NCBI GenBank assembly: GCA_042218065.1
Contig: JBDGRL010000072.1
Span: 1-11,842, forward strand
Direction: 5' to 3'
Length of the DNA stretch: 11,842 bases
DNA from: JBDGRJ01 sp042218065
Lineage (GTDB): Bacteria; Patescibacteriota; Patescibacteriia; Magasanikbacterales; UBA922
The notes under the pieces were generated by a model, which had not been told where the DNA came from, did no database searches, and worked only from the letters and a program-made list of their open reading frames with translations. The position numbers and the translations under genes are program-made. Position 1 is the stretch's first letter; each line of letters opens with the position of its first letter. Of the stretch, positions 1-6,577 are shown in pieces.

Positions 1-8
1 TTTATTTT

Positions 9-1661
9 ATGCTGGATTTTTTAAGATCGCCCAAGATAAAAAGAACAAAAGAAATATTACAGACTTTTTTTAAATACGGTCTTGACTATCTTGTAGACCG
101 TAGTCATATTGGTTTTTTACTCAAACTTAGAGGCAGAGCAGAGCATCTTCAGCAGTTGTCAGCTGCGGAGCGTCTGCGTATGGCACTTGAAGAGTTGGGG
201 CCGACTTTTATTAAGTTCGGACAGATTTTAAGTACTAGACCGGATCTCGTTCCACCTAGGTTTATAGAAGAGCTGGAAAAGCTGCAAGATCAGGTAAAGT
301 CTTTTGATGTATCTACTGCGAAAGATATTCTCAGAGAAGAGTTGGATCAACCTCTGGAGGAGATATTCGCTGAATTTCAGGACGAGCCGATAGCAGCTGC
401 GTCTCTCAGCCAGGTTCACAAAGCTAAGCTAAAGACCGGAGAAGAGGTGGCAGTTAAGATAAGAAGGCCGGGTATAGCGGAGCAGATTAAGCTGGACATA
501 GGTATCCTCGAGGACATTGCTGGATCGCTGGAGAATAGGATGCACAAAGGGTGGGTTTATCATCCGAAGTTAATGGTAGAAGAGTTCAAGAACACTATTT
601 TAGATGAGATAGATTTTACTAATGAGGCGTACAACTATAAAAAGTTTTATGAGAATATGGCTGATTTTGAGTATGCTCATGTTCCCGGTATTCATTGGGA
701 TTATGTGACAGAGAAAGTGATAGTAATGGAGTTCATGGAAGGTACCAAGGTCAGTGAGATTTCAAATGAGGAATATGATAAGGAGAAAATTGCAAGACGT
801 GGGGCTGAGATAGTGCTAAAACAAATTTATGAGGACGGGTTCTTTCATGGTGATCCACACCCGGCCAATCTTTTTGCACGGCCTCCGGCGGATATAGTTT
901 TGCTGGATGTGGGTATGGTCGGCAGATTAGATGAGTATACACGCCAGGAAGCGGCAAAGCTGCTGCAGGGAGTAGCGGAGTCGGACCCTACTCAGTGTAT
1001 TTCCAGCCTAAAAAAGCTGGGTGCAGTAAGAGGAGAGTATGATGAGCACGAGCTATACGGTGATCTGAATGATCTATTTAACAAATATATAGATGTACCC
1101 ATTAAAAAGCTTGATTTTAAGCAGATGAATAAGGATTTTGTAAGAGTCATGGTGCGTCATAATATGACCTTGCCTCCGAACTTGTCTTTGATGATCAAGG
1201 CTGTGATTACTATTGAGTCGATCGGAAAGCAGCTCGACCCCCAATTCAACATGGCTGAGAACCTGAGACCTTTTTTGAGAGATCTTCTTGATGAAGAGTT
1301 AAGCTTGAACGAGGTATTTGAGAGAGGTAAAAATATAGCAAAAGACAGCTCTAGATTAGCTGAAGAGATGCCCGGTGATTTGATAGATATTTTAGAGCAG
1401 ATTAGAACCGGCAAGCTCCGAGTGGAGGTGGGCCATAAGGGTCTGGATGACCTGGATTATGAGATTGACCGTTCCAGCAATCAACTTTCTTTTAGTATAA
1501 TTATTGCTGCTATTATTGTGGGCTCTTCGTTGATTATCCAGCAGGGAGTGGGGCCGTTTGTCCTCGGCTACTCAGCTCTGGGGGTTGCGGGCTTTGTGGT
1601 TGCCACGGTGCTGGGCATGGTTTTGATTATCTCAATAATAGGATCCGGTCGTTGGAGATAA
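9..1661 (+). CDS. ABC1/UbiB/AarF-family atypical kinase-like membrane protein
   Basis: The 550-aa product has the full signature of the UbiB/ADCK family of protein-kinase-like ATPases, linked in other organisms to quinone biosynthesis or lipid handling. The family KxGQ motif is at residues 69-72 (FIKFGQILSTRPD), followed by the Ala-rich loop AAAS at 129-132. The predicted ATP-binding lysine is K150 (VAVKIRRPG). LDEIDFTNEA at 198-207 matches the family's ExD-type motif. The catalytic-loop equivalent HGDPHPAN is at 280-287. The metal-binding motif reads D300-V-G where DFG is usual. Two hydrophobic helices at about 493-515 and 522-545 end the protein, as is typical of bacterial members, so it is probably anchored in the cytoplasmic membrane. 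The start is the first ATG in the window. Only 8 bases precede it, the frame is open to the edge, and no ribosome site is visible, so an upstream start is possible. The family is certain; the substrate is not. Confidence 0.93.
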   Translation: MLDFLRSPKIKRTKEILQTFFKYGLDYLVDRSHIGFLLKLRGRAEHLQQLSAAERLRMALEELGPTFIKFGQILSTRPDLVPPRFIEELEKLQDQVKSFDVSTAKDILREELDQPLEEIFAEFQDEPIAAASLSQVHKAKLKTGEEVAVKIRRPGIAEQIKLDIGILEDIAGSLENRMHKGWVYHPKLMVEEFKNTILDEIDFTNEAYNYKKFYENMADFEYAHVPGIHWDYVTEKVIVMEFMEGTKVSEISNEEYDKEKIARRGAEIVLKQIYEDGFFHGDPHPANLFARPPADIVLLDVGMVGRLDEYTRQEAAKLLQGVAESDPTQCISSLKKLGAVRGEYDEHELYGDLNDLFNKYIDVPIKKLDFKQMNKDFVRVMVRHNMTLPPNLSLMIKAVITIESIGKQLDPQFNMAENLRPFLRDLLDEELSLNEVFERGKNIAKDSSRLAEEMPGDLIDILEQIRTGKLRVEVGHKGLDDLDYEIDRSSNQLSFSIIIAAIIVGSSLIIQQGVGPFVLGYSALGVAGFVVATVLGMVLIISIIGSGRWR

Positions 1662-1693
1662 ATATTTAACATTTTTTCTAGACTATAGTTTTA

Positions 1694-3322
1694 CTACCCT
1701 TCTTCATCTATATGCTCCATCGCATACTCTAGATCACCGTTTACTTTTTTTCCGGGATTGAATATATTGTCAGGGTCGAATATATTTTTCACTTCTTTGA
1801 ATAGTTGATACATTTCGGAGCCGAACATTTTTTCAATATATGGAGTGCGTATTAGTCCGTCATTATGCTCGGCGGTAATAGTGCCGTTGTGATCCAGTAC
1901 TATGTCATATACTTTTTGGGACACTTCCGGTATTTTATCTCTGTTTTCTTTTTTTGTTAAGTCCATCAGGGGGATGATGTGAAAGTTGCCGGACCCGGAG
2001 TGGCCGGCTATAGTGGAGTGAATATCGTATTCCTCCATTATCTCTCTGATCTTGGGTAGCACCTTTGGTAGATGCTTGGGTTGCACCTCAAAATCATCTA
2101 CAAATGGGGCGGTTCTTTTTCCTTTTACATGTTTTCTGAGTAAATTGAAGCTTTCGCGGCGTATAGTGAAGTATTTTTCTCCTTCTTCCTCTGAATGTAG
2201 TATTCTTTTTTCTATATCATAAGACTCCAGTCTTTGTTTGAGTTGATCGAATTTTTCTTCAATTTGCTCAATCGAATCCTCCGCAAACTGGACCAATACT
2301 ACAAGCTTGGGCAACCCCATCATTTTCACTCCGATAAAAAACTCCGGGATAAATTTCCACAGTAGTTTGGGTAAGTTCATTCCCTCCACTTTTTTTGCTA
2401 TTTCAGGGAAAAACTTCAGCCCCAGTTTCAGGGTTTCATCATCAAAAGTCTCCAAGCTCTCCGGGTCAAGCGGTAAAATGTCATTTACTATCTCAGGCAG
2501 TTTATCAAAGTCTTTTAAAAATAAGGCGGCCAGCCGGGAGTGTTTCTTGGTGTCTACCAGCTTCATCTCTGCCTCGGTCATAATTCCGAGGGTTCCTTGT
2601 GCTCCACAAAACAGCTGAGTAAGATCAAACTCTCCCGTATCCCTGCTCCATACATTCCACAGAGCGTAGCCCGATGAGTTTTTTGATACATCAGGCTCGG
2701 CTTCCTTAATCAGTTCATAGTTATCTTTTATTAGCTGATGAGTTTCTCTATATATTTTACCTTCAAAGTCGTCTTGTTGTTTTTTCTTCTCCAGCTCATC
2801 AGCACTGAGCTTCTCGAATGTATACTCATTCCCGTCTGCCAGCACCATTTTCATTTTCTTTACGTATTCATTAGTTTTGCCGTAGCGAAGAGTTTTCTCT
2901 CCGCCTGCGTTATTATTTATCATTCCCCCCAGAGCAGCTAGAGACTTAGAGGCGGGGTAGCTGGGCATTATCATACCTTTCTTTTTGGTCGCCTCTTCAA
3001 AGTCTCGGTAATATACTCCCGGCTCGACTCTGGCGGAGTGGTCTTTGATATCAAACTGATCAAAGTATTTCGTGAACCCAAGTACGATCGACTCAGATAG
3101 TGGTCCACCGCTCATACAGGTTCCGGCTGCCCTTGCTGTGATCGAAAGCTCTTTTTGGTCGTTGTTAGCTACGTGTGATATTATTTTTTGTACGTCTTTG
3201 CTTGACTTGGGAAAAATTACAGTATCAGGCTTGAGCTTAAATAGGCTGGCGTCCGTGCTGTATTCTTCTATCTGTCCCCCCTCTTTGAAAATATCCCCTT
3301 CTATCTCAGGTAAGTTGTCCAT
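1694..3322 (-). CDS. FAD-binding oxidoreductase (D-lactate/glycolate/2-hydroxyglutarate dehydrogenase-like)
   Basis: The 542-aa protein belongs to the VAO/PCMH flavoprotein superfamily. An FAD_binding_4-type domain spans about residues 30-170, with the flavin-contact segments ARAAGTCMSGG (63-73), PGV (101-103) and GGMINNNAGGE (132-142). A C-terminal FAD-oxidase domain follows. It includes H441-x6-H448 (HSGSGNFH), matching the HxxxGNxH metal-ligand motif of D-2-hydroxyacid dehydrogenases, then TAEHNDGLIR (483-492) and the closing FDPDNIFNPGK (515-525). No signal peptide or membrane helix is seen. The cysteine-rich Fe-S domain fused at the C-terminus in relatives such as YdiJ is absent, so any electron acceptor must be separate. 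It is the last gene of the transketolase operon, starting 3 bases after the preceding stop, with no Shine-Dalgarno. It probably oxidises a 2-hydroxy acid, but the substrate cannot be read from the sequence. Confidence 0.9.
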   Translation of the reverse strand: MDNLPEIEGDIFKEGGQIEEYSTDASLFKLKPDTVIFPKSSKDVQKIISHVANNDQKELSITARAAGTCMSGGPLSESIVLGFTKYFDQFDIKDHSARVEPGVYYRDFEEATKKKGMIMPSYPASKSLAALGGMINNNAGGEKTLRYGKTNEYVKKMKMVLADGNEYTFEKLSADELEKKKQQDDFEGKIYRETHQLIKDNYELIKEAEPDVSKNSSGYALWNVWSRDTGEFDLTQLFCGAQGTLGIMTEAEMKLVDTKKHSRLAALFLKDFDKLPEIVNDILPLDPESLETFDDETLKLGLKFFPEIAKKVEGMNLPKLLWKFIPEFFIGVKMMGLPKLVVLVQFAEDSIEQIEEKFDQLKQRLESYDIEKRILHSEEEGEKYFTIRRESFNLLRKHVKGKRTAPFVDDFEVQPKHLPKVLPKIREIMEEYDIHSTIAGHSGSGNFHIIPLMDLTKKENRDKIPEVSQKVYDIVLDHNGTITAEHNDGLIRTPYIEKMFGSEMYQLFKEVKNIFDPDNIFNPGKKVNGDLEYAMEHIDEEG

Positions 3323-3325
3323 AAG

Positions 3326-4585
3326 TTAAATGTCAAAACAAATTTGGCCTTCGTTGAAGTTGTCTTTGCTCAATTTCACCATTTTATCGTAACCGATGTA
3401 GCGCCTAAACAGCTCATTCCACAGTGCTTCTTGTTGGTGGTATCTGTATTTTGCTTCTTCTCCTATTGAGCGGACAAAAGAGATAGCATTATCTTTGAGA
3501 TTCATATTTATCAGTTTATCTCCATCTTGTTGCGAAGAGAAGTTACACCCGACATAGTTCATATCCTCCCAAAATTCTAGGTCAAGATCGTCGTAGTCAT
3601 GTTTTAGTTTTTGAATATCTTTTTGGGCTTGGTCCCAGTGTAGGCTTTCCGGGTTAACATGAGGCTGGAACAGGCGAGGGTCATTTTCGTCTTCTTTTGC
3701 CAAGTATCGTTGTACTATCTGCCAGCAATAATGACCTTCTGGTTGATTTAGCTCTTTTATTTTTCCCTGCAGAGCCGAGATTACGCACTGAGAGCACTTT
3801 TTCCGGTCGTTTACGTATTTTTCAAATAAACTGGAATAAAACTCTATTTCATGAAAGTAATGTAGGATTAGAGAAAAAACCTGCAGTGTCTCCCCTTTCT
3901 TTTCAGTAGAGTAAGGAATTACAAAAATCAATCCTAACTCCTTGAGGTGGCTTACATTATGCAGCTTTTTATCGACAAAACCACTCGCGATGTCGTTCCA
4001 TCTAGTATCCAGCACCTTTACCCTGGTTGGGCGGTATTCAAAGTCGTCTCGAGAGAGATTATTATATGGTTTGAAAAATACATTGTTGAGCCAGTCCATA
4101 TCTTCAGCAAAACGGAGTGAAGCTGCAAGCTCCCAAAAATCTTCCTGCTCCAGCATATTATTGACATCGGAATAGCCCAAAGCATCCATTACATTGGGTG
4201 GTGGATTTTTGTGAAATAATTCTTTTACTTTCTCTGGTTTGATGTAAAACCCGCTTTTGACATCATCTGCGACTAGACTCTCAGCTAGCTCTATAAAGTC
4301 TTTACATGAGTCGGGGTCATTCAGATAACACTTATTGGTGATTTCATGTAACTTGGAGTTAAGCTCTTCTACTTTATCTAGCAGTGCCTGGTGGATATCT
4401 TCTGCCGAGTCTTTAGGAGACAATCCCAGCTGATCCAGCCGATTCGTGATTTTTGCCGCTATGTCCTGCTCAAGCTGATCGACCACACCAGACTTGCCTG
4501 TGGCTTGCTCCATTTTTTGCTCCAGCTCATCTATGGTGGATTTGTCGGTCCTGAGAAGTTCGTGTAGATTTACCAGGTTTGACAT
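3326..4585 (-). CDS. conserved-looking hypothetical protein, 419 aa, in the transketolase operon
   Basis: I do not recognise a named family. The 419-residue product is predicted to be soluble: no signal peptide and no membrane helix. The N-terminal 85 residues are charged and helical (coiled-coil-like stretches near 14-45 and 60-82). The middle section, about 115-260, looks the most domain-like, with PPPNVMDALGYSD (128-140), a Trp/Phe-rich stretch 149-180 and LHNVSHLKELGLIFVIP (208-224). There are seven cysteines (86, 94, 264, 267, 287, 347, 416), including a CxxC pair at 264-267, and seven tryptophans. From memory the middle section resembles uncharacterised proteins of candidate-phyla genomes; this is unchecked. 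The gene begins 8 bases after the transketolase C-subunit and ends 3 bases before the FAD oxidoreductase, so it is surely co-transcribed. Its length, sensible composition and operon packing support a real gene. Function unknown. Confidence 0.85.
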   Translation of the reverse strand: MSNLVNLHELLRTDKSTIDELEQKMEQATGKSGVVDQLEQDIAAKITNRLDQLGLSPKDSAEDIHQALLDKVEELNSKLHEITNKCYLNDPDSCKDFIELAESLVADDVKSGFYIKPEKVKELFHKNPPPNVMDALGYSDVNNMLEQEDFWELAASLRFAEDMDWLNNVFFKPYNNLSRDDFEYRPTRVKVLDTRWNDIASGFVDKKLHNVSHLKELGLIFVIPYSTEKKGETLQVFSLILHYFHEIEFYSSLFEKYVNDRKKCSQCVISALQGKIKELNQPEGHYCWQIVQRYLAKEDENDPRLFQPHVNPESLHWDQAQKDIQKLKHDYDDLDLEFWEDMNYVGCNFSSQQDGDKLINMNLKDNAISFVRSIGEEAKYRYHQQEALWNELFRRYIGYDKMVKLSKDNFNEGQICFDI

Positions 4586-4593
4586 GCTCTAGT

Positions 4594-5565
4594 TTAATTA
4601 GTGAATTGTTTTATCTCAACTTTAATGCTGTCTTTATCGAGACCGTACTTGTCCCAAATAGCTTCGGGTGAGCCGGACTCGGCGAATTCATCTTGTACTC
4701 CGTGCAGCTTCATCGGCACTGGGTTTTCTTGAGCCAACAGCTCGGAGACGGCCGAACCCATACCTCCGGCAATTTGATGATCTTCTACAGTGAATACTTG
4801 TTCGGTTTTTTGTGCTGATTTTAATACGGCCTCTTTGTCTAAGGGTTTGATCGTATGTAGGTTTATAACTTCTATATCGATCTCGTCTTCTAGTTCTTTT
4901 GCGACTTGTAGCAGTCTATACACCGGATAGCCGTGACCGATTGCGGTCAAATCCGTGCCTTCTTTTAGTACTTGTGCTTTCCCAACTTCAAAGCTCGTAT
5001 CTTCTGTAGTAAATGCTTCGGTAGCTGGACGCGAGGTGCGAATATATACCGGCCCGTCCAGCTTATAAGCTGCCTGTGCTGCTTTTTTGGCTTGCTCAAA
5101 ATCGGCCGGACAGATTACACTAAAGTTCGGCAGCGAGCGCATCAGTGCTATGTCTTCGGTCATCTGGTGAGTCGGCCCATCCGGTCCGGTGGCTAGCCCG
5201 GCATGAGAGGAGACCAAAACTGCATGGTTGTTTGGATAAGCTATGGTAGTCCGGATCGGCTCCCAGGCTCTTCCTATCAGAAACGAGGCGTAGGTGAACG
5301 GGTAAGACACTTTGCCTTGATAAGCCAGCCCCGCAGAGAGCCCGATCATATTCTGCTCGGCTACACCGCACTCTATAAAACGCTCTGGAAACTCCTCGGC
5401 AAAATAACTTGCCCGAGCTGAACCGGCTGTGTCGGCACTAAGCACCACAATGTCATCGTGTTTTTTTCCTGCTTCTCGGACTCCTATACCGGCACCGTCA
5501 CGCATCTTCTTTTTTTCTATCTCTTCTGTGAAAATATTATCGGATAGGTTATGTTTCAGATTCAT
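4594..5565 (-). CDS. transketolase, C-terminal subunit (pyrimidine-binding and C-terminal domains)
   Basis: The 323-aa product is the second half of a split transketolase, which moves two-carbon ketol units between sugar phosphates in the non-oxidative pentose phosphate pathway. The pyrimidine-binding domain covers about residues 18-180. ECGVAEQNM (65-73) carries E70, the glutamate expected to activate the thiamine diphosphate cofactor (equivalent to Glu411 of E. coli TktA). GPDGPTHQ (127-134) is the usual substrate- and cofactor-loop motif. The C-terminal transketolase domain covers about 195-315. The length is normal for a split subunit. It should assemble with the product of the gene immediately upstream, across an 11-base gap, to form the complete active site. 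No Shine-Dalgarno precedes the ATG. A 1-deoxyxylulose-5-phosphate synthase is less likely, because the operon partner is a transketolase N-half and the pattern is that of split transketolases. Confidence 0.94.
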   Translation of the reverse strand: MNLKHNLSDNIFTEEIEKKKMRDGAGIGVREAGKKHDDIVVLSADTAGSARASYFAEEFPERFIECGVAEQNMIGLSAGLAYQGKVSYPFTYASFLIGRAWEPIRTTIAYPNNHAVLVSSHAGLATGPDGPTHQMTEDIALMRSLPNFSVICPADFEQAKKAAQAAYKLDGPVYIRTSRPATEAFTTEDTSFEVGKAQVLKEGTDLTAIGHGYPVYRLLQVAKELEDEIDIEVINLHTIKPLDKEAVLKSAQKTEQVFTVEDHQIAGGMGSAVSELLAQENPVPMKLHGVQDEFAESGSPEAIWDKYGLDKDSIKVEIKQFTN

Positions 5566-5576
5566 AATATTTTTTA

Positions 5577-6467
5577 TTAATCATACTCGGATTCTATTCT
5601 ACCTCCGAGTGTCCTCAGCTGTTTCAATGCTTCTTCTTTTTGTTTTTCTGTCGGCACTTCCTCTTCGGGTCCACCTCCGGGTGGTGCTCCATGCCAGCCG
5701 AATCTGTTTTCAATAAAGTCTACTGATTTGCCGGGTGTGGTGTTGGCTATTATCAATACCGGTTTTTCCTGTATTGATTGAGCACCTTCGAGTTTATTAA
5801 TAATATCTGACATTTCATGTCCGTTCATCTCCAGGACGTGCCAGCCGAATGACTCATACTTTTCTTTTAGTGGTTCAAGCGGCATTACATCCTCGGTGTA
5901 GCCGTCTATCTGAATGTTATTTCTGTCAATTATCCCGGTCAGATTCTCCAGTCTCTCTTTGCCGGCAAACATTGCCGCCTCCCAGGTCATACCTTCCTGC
6001 TGTTCACCATCAGACATAATGCAGTAAATATGATAATCCCACTGTTTTCCGTCCATCTTTGCTCCTTTGGCCATACCACAAGCTTGAGATAGACCCTCCC
6101 CTAAAGGTCCGGAGGAGGTCTCCAGGGCCGGCATTCTGTTTACATTAGGGTGTCCTTCCAGTTCCGACTCCAGCTCTCTGAGGCTACTTAGTTTTTTTCT
6201 ATCAAAGTATCCGGCATGAGCCATAGTAGCGTATCGCACCGGTACGATATGTCCGTTCGATAAGATCAGCCGATCCCTCTCCTCCCACATCGAGTTGTCG
6301 GGATCATGTTCTAGTACGTGGAAGTAGAGAGCAGTAAAGACATCAGCCATACCCAAAGGTCCAGCCGAGTGTCCGGAGCCCGCCTCTACCAGCATCTTTA
6401 CGATATCTTCTCTGATATCGTTGGCTTTTTTCTCCAACTCTTTTATTTTCTCTTGATGTACTGACAT
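5577..6467 (-). CDS. transketolase, N-terminal subunit (thiamine diphosphate-binding)
   Basis: The 296-aa product is the pyrophosphate-binding half of a split transketolase. Visible motifs in order: GSGHSAGPLGMAD (30-42) with the substrate-contact H33; NGH at 71-73; TSSGPLGEGLSQ (117-128); the ThDP/metal motif beginning SDGE at 152-155 and ending at DRNN (181-184), where D153 and N183 are the expected magnesium ligands; and WHGAPPG (258-264) with H259, matching the active-site histidine of fused transketolases (His261 in E. coli). It is the first gene of the four-gene minus-strand operon, with a promoter-like sequence close upstream and a predicted leader of about 17 bases without a Shine-Dalgarno. 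All key catalytic residues are present, so it is probably active with its partner subunit. Confidence 0.94.
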   Translation of the reverse strand: MSVHQEKIKELEKKANDIREDIVKMLVEAGSGHSAGPLGMADVFTALYFHVLEHDPDNSMWEERDRLILSNGHIVPVRYATMAHAGYFDRKKLSSLRELESELEGHPNVNRMPALETSSGPLGEGLSQACGMAKGAKMDGKQWDYHIYCIMSDGEQQEGMTWEAAMFAGKERLENLTGIIDRNNIQIDGYTEDVMPLEPLKEKYESFGWHVLEMNGHEMSDIINKLEGAQSIQEKPVLIIANTTPGKSVDFIENRFGWHGAPPGGGPEEEVPTEKQKEEALKQLRTLGGRIESEYD

Positions 6468-6490
6468 ATAATCATTGTTAGTTTAGATTC

Positions 6491-6519
6491 ATTTTATCAA
6501 ACCTGAGTAGTTTTCACAA
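6491..6519 (-). promoter_or_regulatory. predicted sigma-70-type promoter of the transketolase operon
   Basis: Read on the minus strand, TTGTGA (6519-6514; 4 of 6 to TTGACA) is followed by exactly 17 bases and then TAAAAT (6496-6491; 5 of 6 to TATAAT). Transcription would start near 6484, about 17 bases before the transketolase N-subunit ATG. The -35 box lies inside the inverted repeat at 6513-6528, so a protein bound there could block it. This is a prediction from consensus only. Confidence 0.5.
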
Positions 6520-6528
6520 TAATGTGGA
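6513..6528. promoter_or_regulatory. inverted repeat, candidate operator 1
   Basis: The 16-base sequence TTCACAATAATGTGGA is nearly palindromic: six of eight base pairs match, with CACA/TGTG as the core arms around ATAA. It lies between the divergent transketolase and efflux operons and covers the predicted -35 box of the former. Short, spaced palindromes in such places are typical binding sites for dimeric repressors. It could also be a chance match, since the arms are short. Confidence 0.35.
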
Positions 6529-6551
6529 TGAGACTGAATAGTATCTCAACC
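6526..6551. promoter_or_regulatory. inverted repeat, candidate TetR-type operator 2
   Basis: Arms GGATGAGA (6526-6533) and TCTCAACC (6544-6551) pair at seven of eight positions around a 10-base centre. The inner five pairs, TGAGA/TCTCA, are perfect. The site lies 26-52 bases upstream of the chosen adaptor start and overlaps candidate operator 1 by three bases. Its size suits a dimeric TetR-family repressor, and such a regulator is encoded at the end of the same efflux operon. Binding is inferred, not shown. Confidence 0.4.
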
Positions 6552-6577
6552 GGGCTTGTTGACAGTGGAGTAGTTGT

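Noticed and set aside
1662..1693. Possible bidirectional terminator between the converging AarF-like and FAD oxidoreductase genes
   Set aside because: Only a loopless 8-base palindrome (ACTATAGT, 1682-1689) and short T runs are present; no stable hairpin followed by a U tract could be drawn.
5120..5421. Overlapping alternative frames of 70-83 codons within the transketolase C-subunit gene
   Set aside because: They lie under strongly conserved transketolase coding sequence, have odd composition and match no motif, so they are shadows.
6511..6544. Plus-strand promoter TTCACA (6513-6518) with TAGTAT (6539-6544)
   Set aside because: The hexamers match reasonably, but the 20-base spacer is outside the usual 16-18 range; not annotated as a promoter.
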